Shown: positions 55,916-64,000 of the stretch, in pieces
Layout of the letters: every line of letters starts with the position of its first letter
Position numbering within the stretch: position 1 is the first letter of the stretch
Assembly (NCBI GenBank): GCA_902826215.1
Contig: CADEDY010000005.1
Coordinates: forward strand, 62,001-126,000
Reading direction: 5' to 3'
From: an uncultured Bacteroidota bacterium
Lineage (GTDB): Bacteria; Bacteroidota; Bacteroidia; Flavobacteriales_F; PHOS-HE28
DNA length: 64,000 nucleotides
Notes under the pieces: generated by a model
What the model was told of the DNA's origin: nothing
Database searches by the model: none
What the model saw: the letters and a program-made list of their open reading frames with translations, nothing else
Translations under genes and position numbers: made by a program

Positions 55916-57230
55916 CGCGCATGATCACTTTTACCCGACGCACCCGCTTATTGTCCGAGCCCTCCACCACGAAAGTGAAGTTACGGAACTCCACGCGTTC
56001 GCCCTTCTTCGGTATGCGTCCGGTGAGCTCCAGCACGAAGCCTCCGAGGGTGCCACTGTCGCCCTTGTTGTCCTCGATCGCTTCGCCGTCGATCCCCATC
56101 ACGCGGTACACATCGGTCAATGCGGTCTTGCCTTCGAATACCCACGTGTGGTCGTCGAGCTTGCTGTAGAAGAGGTTCTCGTCGTCGTACTCGTCGGTGA
56201 TGTCGCCGACGATCTCTTCGATCACATCTTCCAAGGTGATGATGCCGCTGGTGCCGCCGTACTCGTCGATCACGACGGCCAAGTGCACTTTCTCCGATTG
56301 GAATTCCTTCAGCAGGTCATCCAACTTCTTGCTCTCCGGCACGAAGTATGGATCGCGCAAGAGAGTATGCCAATCGAAAACGGTCTTGTCCAAGTGCGGC
56401 ACCACGTCCTTGATATAGAGGATGCCGATCACGCGGTCCGGGGTCTCTTCAAAGATCGGCACACGTGAGAACCCGCTCTCCACGATCGCCGCCAACAGCT
56501 GCTTGAAATCGATCTCCTTGTCAAAGGCGATCATCTCCGTGCGCGGGCGCATCACTTGGCGCACTTCGAAGTTGCCGAACTTGACGATGCCGCGCAGGAT
56601 CCGTTGCTCCTCGTCCGTGGTGCTCGAATCCTTCGTGAGGTCGAGCGCATGCCCCAAGGAATCCACCGAGATGTTCTGCCCCGAACGCTTGCGGTAGCGC
56701 TTCTCGATGAAGGTAGTGCTGCGGACCAAGGTCTCACTTATCGGCTTGAAGAGCCAGCGCAAGGTGAGCAGCGGGCCCGACATCAACTGGGCCACGCGCA
56801 CGGGTTGCGAGGTGGCGTAGACCTTCGGGATCACTTCGCCGATGAGCAGCAGAAGGAAGGTCACTGCGATCACTTGAATGCCGAAGACCATGTACGTCGG
56901 AAGTCGTTCCAGATACACCAGATCCGATACCGCGACAGTGCTCAGGATCACGATGCCCACGTTCACGAAGTTGTTCGCGATCAGGATCGTGGCCAACAAG
57001 CGCCGGGGTTTGGCGAGCAGGTCCATGACCCGTTGCCCGGCCGTGCCGCCGCGCTCCTGCACGTCGCGCAATTGGGTAGGGGAGAGGGAGAAAAGCGCCA
57101 CTTCACTGGCCGACATCGCGGCCGAGATCACCAGCAACAACGCGATCACCACCAGCACCAATGCGGTGCCGGGTTCCAGCGCTTTCATCTGAAGCGCGAT
57201 GTTCAAAAGCAAAGGAGAAGGGGGCTCCAC
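55899..57230 (-). CDS. gldE: Gliding motility protein GldE (CNNM/CorC-type)
   Basis: 443 residues with a GTG start adjoining the ssb stop; ATG at 57188 (14 codons later) is the alternative. Four membrane helices of the CNNM/DUF21 domain (about 20-200), two CBS domains (about 220-345, GFSRVPIFEETPDRVIGIL; LAVVIDEYGGTSGIITLEDV) and a CorC/HlyC C-terminal domain. Relatives move divalent cations, and GldE can suppress a weak gldD defect in F. johnsoniae. Between ssb and gldD. Confidence 0.92.
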   Translation of the reverse strand: MEPPSPLLLNIALQMKALEPGTALVLVVIALLLVISAAMSASEVALFSLSPTQLRDVQERGGTAGQRVMDLLAKPRRLLATILIANNFVNVGIVILSTVAVSDLVYLERLPTYMVFGIQVIAVTFLLLLIGEVIPKVYATSQPVRVAQLMSGPLLTLRWLFKPISETLVRSTTFIEKRYRKRSGQNISVDSLGHALDLTKDSSTTDEEQRILRGIVKFGNFEVRQVMRPRTEMIAFDKEIDFKQLLAAIVESGFSRVPIFEETPDRVIGILYIKDVVPHLDKTVFDWHTLLRDPYFVPESKKLDDLLKEFQSEKVHLAVVIDEYGGTSGIITLEDVIEEIVGDITDEYDDENLFYSKLDDHTWVFEGKTALTDVYRVMGIDGEAIEDNKGDSGTLGGFVLELTGRIPKKGERVEFRNFTFVVEGSDNKRVRRVKVIMRDEGKG

Positions 57231-57689
57231 TTAGAACGGTAGATCGTCCGTGTCATCGTTATCCATCGCACCACTGCTCGCGGCCATCGGCTGGTTGGCC
57301 GGTGCCGCCTGGCGCGCAGGAGCTTGTTGGGCCTGTTGTGCGCCGCCTTCGGTATTCGCGCGGTCCAACAACGTCATCTCGTCGGCCACGATCTCCGTGG
57401 TGTAGCGCGTGTTGTTGTCCTTGTCCTGCCATTGGCGGGTGCGCAGCTTGCCTTCCACATACACCTTGCTGCCTTTGCGCAGGTATTTCTCGGTGATCTC
57501 CGCCAAGCCGCGCCAAGCCACCACATTGTGCCACTCGGTCTGTTCGCGGCGCTCGCCCGTGGTCTTGTCCTTGTAGGTTTCGCTGGTCGCCAACCGGAAG
57601 TTGGCTACACTGGCACCGTTCTGTAGATGACGTACTTCGGGATCGGCACCGAGGTTCCCGATCAGGATCACTTTGTTCACTCCGGCCAT
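57231..57689 (-). CDS. ssb: Single-stranded DNA-binding protein
   Basis: 152 residues. OB fold [23 protein letters not shown] core [31 protein letters not shown], then a Gln/Ala/Pro-rich linker and the acidic tip DDLPF that docks partner proteins. Usual length, start clear. Confidence 0.97.
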   Translation of the reverse strand: MAGVNKVILIGNLGADPEVRHLQNGASVANFRLATSETYKDKTTGERREQTEWHNVVAWRGLAEITEKYLRKGSKVYVEGKLRTRQWQDKDNNTRYTTEIVADEMTLLDRANTEGGAQQAQQAPARQAAPANQPMAASSGAMDNDDTDDLPF

Positions 57690-57725
57690 TGTTCAGTAGA
57701 TAGGAGGACGAAGATAACGGTTCCC

Positions 57726-58787
57726 TCAGGCAGGGCGTCCGGTGAGCTGATCCCCCAGGTACCGCTCCATCAAACGGTGCAGCCCGTAGCGATCCACCGC
57801 TTCCCATTTCACCAGTACCCATTCCTTGGGGAGGGAGGTGCCCTTCGGTACAGTCACCTTCCAGAACACCGCCTGGATCACTTGGTGGCTGAGCACCTGT
57901 TTCACCGGCCCGTGGATTCCGGTCACCTTCCAGCCCGGTCCATAGCGTTGCTCCAGTTCAGCAGCCATGCGTTTCGGCTTCGTCGCCTTTTCCGTCTCGA
58001 TCAGCGGCAGCTCCCATAGCCCTTGCCAAATGTCCTTGCTGGTCCTTTGGGTGAGGACGATGCCGCCCTTTCCCTCGATGTGCAGGTAGTTGAAGTCCCG
58101 GGTGCGTGTTTTCGTCTTCTCCGCCTTGTAAGGCAGTTCGGCGATGCGGTCGGTCTTCCGCGCGATGCACTTCCCGGCCAACGGACATTTACCGCACAAC
58201 GGTTTCTTCGGGGTGCAGACGGTGGCCCCGAGCTCCATCACCGCTTGGTTGTGGTCTCCCGGCTGCTTTGGGTCCATCAAAGTGGCGGCCAAGGCCCGGA
58301 ATTCCTTCCGCCCGGCGGTGCTGTCGATCGGGGTGCCGATGCCGAACACCCGCGCCAGCACCCGGTACACGTTGCCATCTACCACGGGCTCCACCAGGCC
58401 GAATGAGATGGACCCAATGGCCGCTGCGGTGTATTCTCCCACGCCTTTCAGCCCCTTCAGTTGGTCATACCCCGCTGGGAATTCCCCGCCGTGGTCCTTC
58501 ACCACTTGCAGGGCGGCGGAGCGCAGGTTGCGGGCGCGGCTGTAGTAGCCCAGCCCTTGCCACAGCCGCAGCACGTCGTCCTCCGGTGCGGCTGCCAGCT
58601 GGGCCACGGTGGGGTAGCGCTCCACGAAACGGTGCCAGTAGGCCATGCCTTGGTCCACCCGGGTCTGCTGCAGGATCACCTCACTGAGCCAGATGCGGTA
58701 CGGATCGCGGGTTTGCCGCCACGGCAGGGGCCGCCGGTGCTCGGCGTACCAGGGGAGCAGGGCCTTTGTGAACCAAGCGGTTGACAT
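57726..58787 (-). CDS. mutY: A/G-specific adenine DNA glycosylase MutY
   Basis: 353 residues from the ATG giving MSTAWFTKALLPWYAEHRRP. EVILQQTRVDQGMAYWHRFV, the HhH motif LKGLKGVGEYTAAAIGS, catalytic Asp in VDGNVYRVLARVFG, iron-sulfur loop CTPKKPLCGKCPLAGKC, then the Nudix-like C-terminal domain recognising 8-oxoG. Removes A opposite 8-oxoG. A much longer in-frame upstream extension would overlap the HU gene and is not homologous, so it is rejected. Confidence 0.96.
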   Translation of the reverse strand: MSTAWFTKALLPWYAEHRRPLPWRQTRDPYRIWLSEVILQQTRVDQGMAYWHRFVERYPTVAQLAAAPEDDVLRLWQGLGYYSRARNLRSAALQVVKDHGGEFPAGYDQLKGLKGVGEYTAAAIGSISFGLVEPVVDGNVYRVLARVFGIGTPIDSTAGRKEFRALAATLMDPKQPGDHNQAVMELGATVCTPKKPLCGKCPLAGKCIARKTDRIAELPYKAEKTKTRTRDFNYLHIEGKGGIVLTQRTSKDIWQGLWELPLIETEKATKPKRMAAELEQRYGPGWKVTGIHGPVKQVLSHQVIQAVFWKVTVPKGTSLPKEWVLVKWEAVDRYGLHRLMERYLGDQLTGRPA

Positions 58788-58804
58788 ACAGGCGCAAAGA
58801 TCGG

Positions 58805-58834
58805 TTGCGCGATCCACCTGAAAGGCTATATTTG
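58805..58834 (+). promoter_or_regulatory. Promoter of the HU-like gene
   Basis: TTGC (58805-58808), 18 bases, then TATATTTG (58827-58834), an exact TAnnTTTG element, 23 bases before the start codon, in the mutY divergent gap. Confidence 0.6.
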
Positions 58835-58857
58835 CCGCCCCAAACCGAAGCAGGGTT

Positions 58858-59148
58858 ATGACTAAGGCAGAGTTGGTCGGCATCATCTCGAAGAAGACCG
58901 GGATCGAACGCAACGTGGTACTCACCACGGTGGAGGCGTTCATGGAAGAGGTGAAAGGCAGTCTTGAGAAAGGCGAGAACGTCCACCTGCGGGGGTTCGG
59001 GAGCTTCGTGGTGAAGCGCAGGGCACAGAAGACCGGAAGGATCCTGGCCCGCAACACCACCATCATCATTCCGGCGCACGATGTGCCGGCGTTCAAACCG
59101 GCCGACACGTTCGTCGATAAGGTGAAGAACCGCCCCGTGGCCCAGTAA
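58858..59148 (+). CDS. HU/IHF-family DNA-binding protein
   Basis: 96 residues. MTKAELVGIISKKTGIERNV, NVHLRGFGSFVVKRRAQKTG and ARNTTIIIPAHDVPAFKPAD are HU/IHF signatures; the DNA-bending arm carries IPAHDVPAF. It compacts and bends DNA. Divergent from mutY. Confidence 0.96.
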   Translation: MTKAELVGIISKKTGIERNVVLTTVEAFMEEVKGSLEKGENVHLRGFGSFVVKRRAQKTGRILARNTTIIIPAHDVPAFKPADTFVDKVKNRPVAQ

Positions 59149-59151
59149 GCA

Positions 59152-59640
59152 ATGGCAGGCTTCAAGAAGCCGCAATTGCTTGCCCTCCTCGGTGCGTTGG
59201 TGGTGATCGTTCTTTTGATGTTGGCGCCCCGCACACCAGCCGGGAAGCAACCAGTGGCAGCCCAAGCCATGGACCCCGCCAAGGCGAAGACCGCCGAAGC
59301 AGTGGCCTTGGTGAACGGACAGGACCCCATGCGTGGTATCATGATGCTGCGCGAGATCCTGGAAGAGGACCCGGACAATGTGGAAGCACATTGGAACCTC
59401 GGTCTCTTCTCCATCCAGAGCGGCCAATACCCGAAAGCCCTGGAACGCTTCCAGAAGGTGTTGGCACTGGACCCGGAGAACTACCCGGATGCCTGGTTCT
59501 ATTTGGGGCGCACCTACGCGACCTTGGACAGCAATGCCCAAGCGATCGCGAGCTTGAAGAAGTACAAGACACTGACGCAGGATACCGCTATGCTCAACGG
59601 AGTGGATCGGTTCCTGCTGGAATTGGAGAACGTTAAATAA
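59152..59640 (+). CDS. Membrane-anchored TPR protein
   Basis: 162 residues. N-terminal helix (QLLALLGALVVIVLLMLAP) and then two TPRs (NVEAHWNLGLFSIQSGQYPK, ALERFQKVLALDPENYPDAW), so it should face the periplasm. Starts 3 bases after the HU-like gene and precedes the COX24-type gene and rng. Proteins like this occur in this place in Flavobacteria; role unknown. Confidence 0.85.
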   Translation: MAGFKKPQLLALLGALVVIVLLMLAPRTPAGKQPVAAQAMDPAKAKTAEAVALVNGQDPMRGIMMLREILEEDPDNVEAHWNLGLFSIQSGQYPKALERFQKVLALDPENYPDAWFYLGRTYATLDSNAQAIASLKKYKTLTQDTAMLNGVDRFLLELENVK

Positions 59641-59649
59641 AGGAGCAAC

Positions 59650-59745
59650 ATGCCCTGCGGTAAGAAAAGGAAGCGTCACAAGATGGCCACGCACAAGCGC
59701 AAGAAGCGCTTGCGGAAGAATCGCCACAAGAAGAAGAACCGCTAG
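59650..59745 (+). CDS. 31-residue basic COX24/AURKAIP1-type protein
   Basis: A short gene between the TPR gene and rng. The product starts MPCGKKRKRHKMATHKRKK and is almost wholly Lys, Arg and His with one Cys. Bacteroidota carry such tiny proteins annotated with the AURKAIP1/COX24 C-terminal domain, related to mitochondrial ribosomal protein mS38, so ribosomal small-subunit association is the likely role. AAGGAG stands 5 bases before the ATG, a Shine-Dalgarno-like sequence unusual in this phylum. Too short to be found by size-limited gene callers. Confidence 0.82.
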   Translation: MPCGKKRKRHKMATHKRKKRLRKNRHKKKNR

Positions 59746-59769
59746 GTCCTTCGGATCGTGCATCGGCGT

Positions 59770-59830
59770 AGGCCTGGGGAGCATTTCCCCGGGCCTGTGG
59801 CCTGTGCACAGGGTGCCGGTTTCCGGTACC
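59770..59830 (+). promoter_or_regulatory. Two hairpins in the rng leader
   Basis: AGGCC and GGGGA pair with TCCCC and GGCCT around a 6-base loop (59770-59796), followed by GGTGCCGG-TTT-CCGGTACC (59812-59830). The first may be a terminator for the COX24-type gene; both lie in the likely 5' leader of rng, 26-86 bases before its start. Confidence 0.4.
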
Positions 59831-59855
59831 GACCTTCCATATCCCACATTCGAGC

Positions 59856-61406
59856 GTGAACATCGATCTCATCATCCGTTCCGGTAACGGTGAAGTAGCA
59901 CTTGCCCTCATGAAGGACAAGGTGCTTGCTGAACTGCATCGCGAACGGACCGAGCGCGGCTTTGCCGTGGGCGATGTCTACCTCGCCAAGGTGCGCAAAG
60001 TGGCCCCCGGCCTCAACGCCGCCTTCGTGGATGTGGGGCACGAGAAGGATGCTTTCCTGCACTACTTCGACCTCGGGCCGCAGTACCGCAACTCCTACAA
60101 GTTCGCCAAGGGCGCCGTCAGCGGCACCGTTACCAGCAGCCTGTTGGAGGACTGGAAGCTCGACACCGACATCCCCAAGGAAGGGAAGCTCGCCGACGTC
60201 CTCAGCGCCAGCCAGAGCATTCTGGTGCAGATCGCCAAGGAACCCATCAGCACCAAGGGGCCACGCCTCACGGCCGAGGTCACCTTGGCCGGGCGCTACA
60301 TGGTGTTGGTTCCCTTCATCAACAAGACCAGCATCTCCTCGCGCATCACCGACGAGGTGGAACGCAAGCGCCTCAAGGAGCTCATGGTGGCCATCAAGCC
60401 CAAGGGCTTCGGCGTCATCATCCGCACCAACGCCGAGGGCAAGCGCACCGAGGACCTCGAGGCCGACCTGAAGACCTTGATGGGCCGGTGGGACACCATG
60501 TTCCGCAACCTGCGCAATGCACAGGCGCCCAAGAAGGTGTTGGGCGAGATCGACCGCACCAGCGCCGTGCTGCGCGATGTGCTCAACAAGGATTTCACCA
60601 GCATCCATGTGGACGATGAGCTTCTCGCCGAGGAGATCTACCAGACCTTGGAGAAGACCGCGCCGGAGAAGAAGGACATCGTCAAGCACTACAAGAACAA
60701 GCTCGACATCTTCGATCATTTCGGGGTCAACAAGCAGATCAAGCAGGCCTTCGGTAAGCAAGTGATGCTCACCAGCGGGGCCTACCTCATCATCGAGAAA
60801 ACGGAGGCCATGCACGTGGTCGACGTGAACAGTGGCAGCCGCAAGGGTGGCAACCAGGCCCAGGAGAAGAACGCGTTGGACATCAACGTGGAAGCCGCCA
60901 TCGAGATCGCCCGCTTGCTGAAGCTGCGCGACATGGGCGGCATCATCTGCATCGACTTCATCGACCTCTACGAAGCCGAGAACCGCCGCACCCTGCACAA
61001 GGCCCTGAAGGATGCCATGGCCGACGACAAGGCCAAGCACAACGTATTGCCTCCAAGCCGCTTCGGCGTCATCGAGCTCACCCGCCAGCGCGTGCGGCCC
61101 GAAACGGAGATCGACACCAGCGAGAGTTGCCCCACGTGCAGCGGCACCGGCGAAGTGAGCGCCCCGGTCCTGATCGCCGACCAGATCGAGAACGCCCTCA
61201 ACTACCTGCACGGCGAAAAGCAGATGAGCGGCCTCACCCTCAGCGTGCACCCTTTCCTTGCGGCCTACTTCACCAAGGGCCTGCCCAGCATCCAGCATAA
61301 ATGGTGGTGGCGCTGGAAGAAATGGGTGAAGGTGGTGGGCGAAGGCTCTCACCAGTACCTCGACTACACGGTGCAGGACGGTGCCGGGAACGAGATTCCA
61401 TTGTAG
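59856..61406 (+). CDS. rng: Ribonuclease G/E family endoribonuclease
   Basis: 516 residues with a GTG start (MNIDLIIRSGNGEVALALMK). S1-like RNA-binding domain, 5' sensor, DNase-I-like core with the metal-binding aspartates (MHVVDVNSG; ICIDFIDLYEAENRR) and the zinc-link CPTCSGTG. No long C-terminal scaffold, so closer to RNase G than to full-length RNase E. It cuts single-stranded AU-rich RNA for rRNA processing and mRNA decay. Clustered with the COX24-type gene. Confidence 0.95.
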   Translation: MNIDLIIRSGNGEVALALMKDKVLAELHRERTERGFAVGDVYLAKVRKVAPGLNAAFVDVGHEKDAFLHYFDLGPQYRNSYKFAKGAVSGTVTSSLLEDWKLDTDIPKEGKLADVLSASQSILVQIAKEPISTKGPRLTAEVTLAGRYMVLVPFINKTSISSRITDEVERKRLKELMVAIKPKGFGVIIRTNAEGKRTEDLEADLKTLMGRWDTMFRNLRNAQAPKKVLGEIDRTSAVLRDVLNKDFTSIHVDDELLAEEIYQTLEKTAPEKKDIVKHYKNKLDIFDHFGVNKQIKQAFGKQVMLTSGAYLIIEKTEAMHVVDVNSGSRKGGNQAQEKNALDINVEAAIEIARLLKLRDMGGIICIDFIDLYEAENRRTLHKALKDAMADDKAKHNVLPPSRFGVIELTRQRVRPETEIDTSESCPTCSGTGEVSAPVLIADQIENALNYLHGEKQMSGLTLSVHPFLAAYFTKGLPSIQHKWWWRWKKWVKVVGEGSHQYLDYTVQDGAGNEIPL

Positions 61407-61495
61407 TTAAGTCTCGCGTTTCCGAATCCACCGATCGCGAGGTTTCGAATCCCTTTCAGGGTCATTGTTGCGAAGTCCTTGGGCCGGGGATCTGT

Positions 61496-61503
61496 ACATT
61501 AGC
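61496..61503 (+). promoter_or_regulatory. Possible -7 element of the propeller protein
   Basis: TACATTAG resembles TAnnTTTG with one mismatch, 27 bases before the ATG. No convincing -33 element at normal spacing. Confidence 0.25.
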
Positions 61504-61529
61504 GTTGACCTCATAAAGCGCCCAAGAAA

Positions 61530-64000
61530 ATGAAGCAAGTCTTCCTTGCCATTATTACTGCGGTTTTTGGTTTATCCCACCATTCAAGTGTAGCACAGGA
61601 TCCTGTCACGCTCCAATGGGCGAAGTGCTATGGAAGTAGTGGGGATGAGGTCGCCAAGGATGTGATCCAAACCCCGGACAATGGATATCTGGTCCTTGGT
61701 TCAACTCAGAATCTATCAGCACTGGGTCAGGTCGAGGATGGAGATGTGTCCGGGAATCATTTCAATCTCATTGCCGATCAGTACCTCATGGACTACTGGT
61801 TGTTGAAATTGGATGCAGCGGGTGAGCCCCAATGGCAGCGCTGTTTTGGTGGGACACAGGATGAAGAACCGTATGCTATGACCCAAGCCAGCGATGGAGG
61901 CTTTGTACTGGTTGGATCCGCCAGATCCGCCGATGGCGATGTGACTAGTTCTAGTGGCAGCTCGGACTTTTGGGTCGTCAAGGTTGATTATACCGGCAAC
62001 TTGGAATGGGAGCGTACCTATGGTGGCAGTGATGAAGATGAAGCTTGGGACGTGATTCCTGCCAGCAACGGTGGGTACATCGTCGTAGGTCATGCTAGGT
62101 CGACGGACGGTGACGTGATCGCGCAGCACACTTATGGGGAATTTTGGATCTTGAAACTAGATGAGCAGGGAGCCATGCAATGGCAACGCACCTATGGCGG
62201 TACACTTTGGGATGAAGCACATGCGGTAACTGCGACGACCGATGGCGGCTACGTTGTGGCTGGCTTGACCCAATCGGATGATGGGGATATATCAGGGTCG
62301 CACGGTAACTATGAAAGCTGGGTCATTAAGATCGATGTGAACGGTGACCTTTTGTGGCAAAAGGCCTTGGGCGGGTCCATACGCGATATAGCTCACGATG
62401 TGAAGGCGACTCCTGATGGTGGCTGTATCGTATTGGCGGAGTCTGACTCCAACGATGGGGATGTTTCAGAGCCTTCCGCAGGGGGAGTATGGGTGGTCAA
62501 GCTGAATGCAAGCGGTGGTTTGGAATGGGAGCGCTCATACGGCGCGGGCAGTGCATCCTCCTATGGCACCTCGATAGCCCCTGTGGAGGGCGGTGGATAC
62601 GTATTCGCTGCCAAAATTGAATTGGGCGCGAATACCCTTGGGGGTCATGATTATTGGGTGGTAGCGATCGATCAGGACGGCACAATGCAATGGAATCAGC
62701 ATTTTGGCGGAGGGGCTGAGGACATTCCCAATGCGATCAAAGTCACAGCAGATATGGGTTTTGTCGTTGTTGGGGGCACTTCCTCAAGCGACTTCATGGT
62801 TCCGGACAATCATGGAGATCATGATTACTATGTTGTCAAACTGGGAAGGAATTACAACAGTATTATTGGTCGTGTATTTGCTGATATGAATGGAAATTCG
62901 GGGCAAGACAATGGTGAACCAGCGCTGCACAATTTCCCAGTGATAGGGAATGGTGATGAGGCTATGACGCTGACGGGTCCAAGTGGCGCATACGATCTTT
63001 TCGTCTTTGGGCCCGGTACCTACCAGGTAGCGCCGTCCTATCTCGCGCACTACGAGCCTGTTCCGGTATCGCACACGGCGGTTTTAGCAGGTCCGGGTCA
63101 GACTAGTGTTGGTAATGATTTTGCACTTCAACCCATCGGCAGCGCAGAAGACCTTGCGGTGTTCATTTCACCAGCGACCTTCTTCCGACCCGGGTTCAAT
63201 GCAGAACTTGAAATTCATTTCAGGAACGTAGGTACCACCTCCATCGCGCCAACAGTTGTTTATTTCAAGGATCCACTGCTCATTTTCATTTCGGCATCGA
63301 TCACTCCGGACCAGATCAGTGCAGATTCTCTTGTTTGGCAATTGCCCCTTCTCCAGCCATTGGAGGAGGGAACTATTTCGGTCAACGTCGAGGTCAGTTT
63401 CTTCGTACCGGTAGGCACCATCATCCCGGCTGAGGCCAAGGTGTTCCCCGTGGTATATGATGCCGTTCCTGCAGACAATAGTGCGCATTGGCCGGTCCAT
63501 GTTACAGGGTCTTTCGATCCCAATGATATTACCGTTGATAGGACCGAGTTGGAGGCAGATGAATTGGTGGGCCCTGCTGCCTTGGAATACCTCATTCGTT
63601 TCCAGAATACCGGGAATGACACAGCCTTTACGGTCTCCATCGCGAGCCCGTTGCCAAGCTCGGTCGTTAGATCCAGCTTTCAATTGATATCGTCCTCACA
63701 TCCTGTCGAACTGGAATTCAGCAACGAGACCAGCACGATGTGGTTCAATTTCAACAACATCCTCCTTCCCGACTCGAATACGAATGAGGAGGAGAGCCAT
63801 GGTTCTGTCCGCTACAGGATCAATGCCTCAGATGCCTTGCTACTTGGTGATTTAATACTCAGTAGCGCCTCCATCTTCTTTGATTTCAACGCTCCGGTGG
63901 AGACAAATACTGCGCAGACCATAATTGTCGAGAACGTGGGGCTGGGCGAAGAGCCTTCGGCCGTGCCGTTTTCGGTCTTCCCCAATCCGACGGATGGGTT
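61530..64000 (+). CDS. Large type IX-secreted protein with seven propeller-type repeats (3' end cut)
   Basis: 823 codons visible. Signal peptide MKQVFLAIITAVFGLSHHSS ending VAQ. Seven repeats of about 55-65 residues (LEWERTYGGSDEDEAWDVIP-type openings, then GGYIVVGxxxSxDGDV and WVVKxDxxG) at about 28-435 suggest a seven-bladed beta-propeller. Then an SdrD-like loop (IGRVFADMNGNSGQDNGEPA), a CARDB-like domain, a DUF7619-like domain (SFDPNDITVDRTELE; LEYLIRFQNTGNDTAF) and the start of a sorting domain (FSVFPNPTDG) at the edge. Surface adhesion or binding is inferred. Codons look less GC-rich than in the neighbours. Confidence 0.88.
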   Translation, partial: MKQVFLAIITAVFGLSHHSSVAQDPVTLQWAKCYGSSGDEVAKDVIQTPDNGYLVLGSTQNLSALGQVEDGDVSGNHFNLIADQYLMDYWLLKLDAAGEPQWQRCFGGTQDEEPYAMTQASDGGFVLVGSARSADGDVTSSSGSSDFWVVKVDYTGNLEWERTYGGSDEDEAWDVIPASNGGYIVVGHARSTDGDVIAQHTYGEFWILKLDEQGAMQWQRTYGGTLWDEAHAVTATTDGGYVVAGLTQSDDGDISGSHGNYESWVIKIDVNGDLLWQKALGGSIRDIAHDVKATPDGGCIVLAESDSNDGDVSEPSAGGVWVVKLNASGGLEWERSYGAGSASSYGTSIAPVEGGGYVFAAKIELGANTLGGHDYWVVAIDQDGTMQWNQHFGGGAEDIPNAIKVTADMGFVVVGGTSSSDFMVPDNHGDHDYYVVKLGRNYNSIIGRVFADMNGNSGQDNGEPALHNFPVIGNGDEAMTLTGPSGAYDLFVFGPGTYQVAPSYLAHYEPVPVSHTAVLAGPGQTSVGNDFALQPIGSAEDLAVFISPATFFRPGFNAELEIHFRNVGTTSIAPTVVYFKDPLLIFISASITPDQISADSLVWQLPLLQPLEEGTISVNVEVSFFVPVGTIIPAEAKVFPVVYDAVPADNSAHWPVHVTGSFDPNDITVDRTELEADELVGPAALEYLIRFQNTGNDTAFTVSIASPLPSSVVRSSFQLISSSHPVELEFSNETSTMWFNFNNILLPDSNTNEEESHGSVRYRINASDALLLGDLILSSASIFFDFNAPVETNTAQTIIVENVGLGEEPSAVPFSVFPNPTDG

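Noticed and set aside
58788-59414. 209-codon N-terminal extension of MutY
   Set aside because: It would run across the HU-like gene and its promoter and shows no homology to MutY, which starts at 58787.
59742-61352. 536-codon open frame opposite rng
   Set aside because: Antisense to RNase G/E; composition is an artefact of GC-rich codons.

Overview
The window looks like a chromosomal segment of a GC-rich, gliding/type IX-secretion-type member of Bacteroidota, most likely an uncultured Flavobacteriales-like lineage. The evidence is a gldK-gldL-gldM-gldN core preceded by a PorP/SprF protein, the mutY-ssb-gldE-gldD block, an miaB / sigma-54 activator / LptE / SecG / GroES / GroEL block, several secreted proteins with a type IX (Por) C-terminal sorting domain, and -7 elements of the Bacteroidota form TAnnTTTG. 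No phage, transposase, CRISPR array or rRNA was seen.

Layout. 1-8020 (minus strand): a probable uptake/secretion locus with a TonB-dependent receptor, three secreted proteins sharing one N-terminal module (two with a sorting domain) and a beta-helix protein cut by the left edge. 8258-9720: an orphan HNH nuclease and a decayed NarL/LuxR response regulator with an in-frame amber codon. 9779-14294: a tightly overlapping operon of ECF sigma factor, membrane TPR protein resembling an anti-sigma factor, and an exported, membrane-anchored TPR-CHAT (caspase-like) protease. 14404-19090 (minus): an SMC-like ATPase with two accessory proteins, in the arrangement of MksFEB/JetABC, without the JetD nuclease. 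19259-26717 (minus): groEL, groES, secG, a TPR protein, lptE-like, sigma-54 activator, miaB, msrB. 26809-31748: a beta-barrel protein, topA and an arginase-fold protein lacking metal ligands. 31915-42595: porP/sprF, gldKLMN, then a second gldN-like gene, an ABC-F ATPase and a second gldM-like gene. 42639-47119: initiator tRNA, era, der and an exported DUF3857-type protein that seems to start at AUA. 47125-53615 (minus): a PLP enzyme, a sorting-domain protein, and a three-gene set of GT39 and GT2 glycosyltransferases and a DMT-type permease. 53707-55371: an HMA-domain lipoprotein and ctaA. 55352-58787 (minus): mutY-ssb-gldE-gldD. 58858-61406: HU-like protein, TPR protein, a 31-residue basic COX24-type protein and RNase G/E. 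61530 to the right edge: a large secreted protein with seven propeller-type repeats.

How it fits together: most of the window is envelope biogenesis. GldK/L/M/N, PorP, GldD/E and the duplicated GldM/GldN make and power the secretion machine. The sorting-domain proteins at both ends and at 48-50 kb are its likely cargo, and LptE, SecG and the TonB receptor serve the same envelope. The two most system-like loci of unclear role are the sigma/anti-sigma/TPR-CHAT operon and the JetD-less SMC complex, which converge on one shared terminator hairpin.
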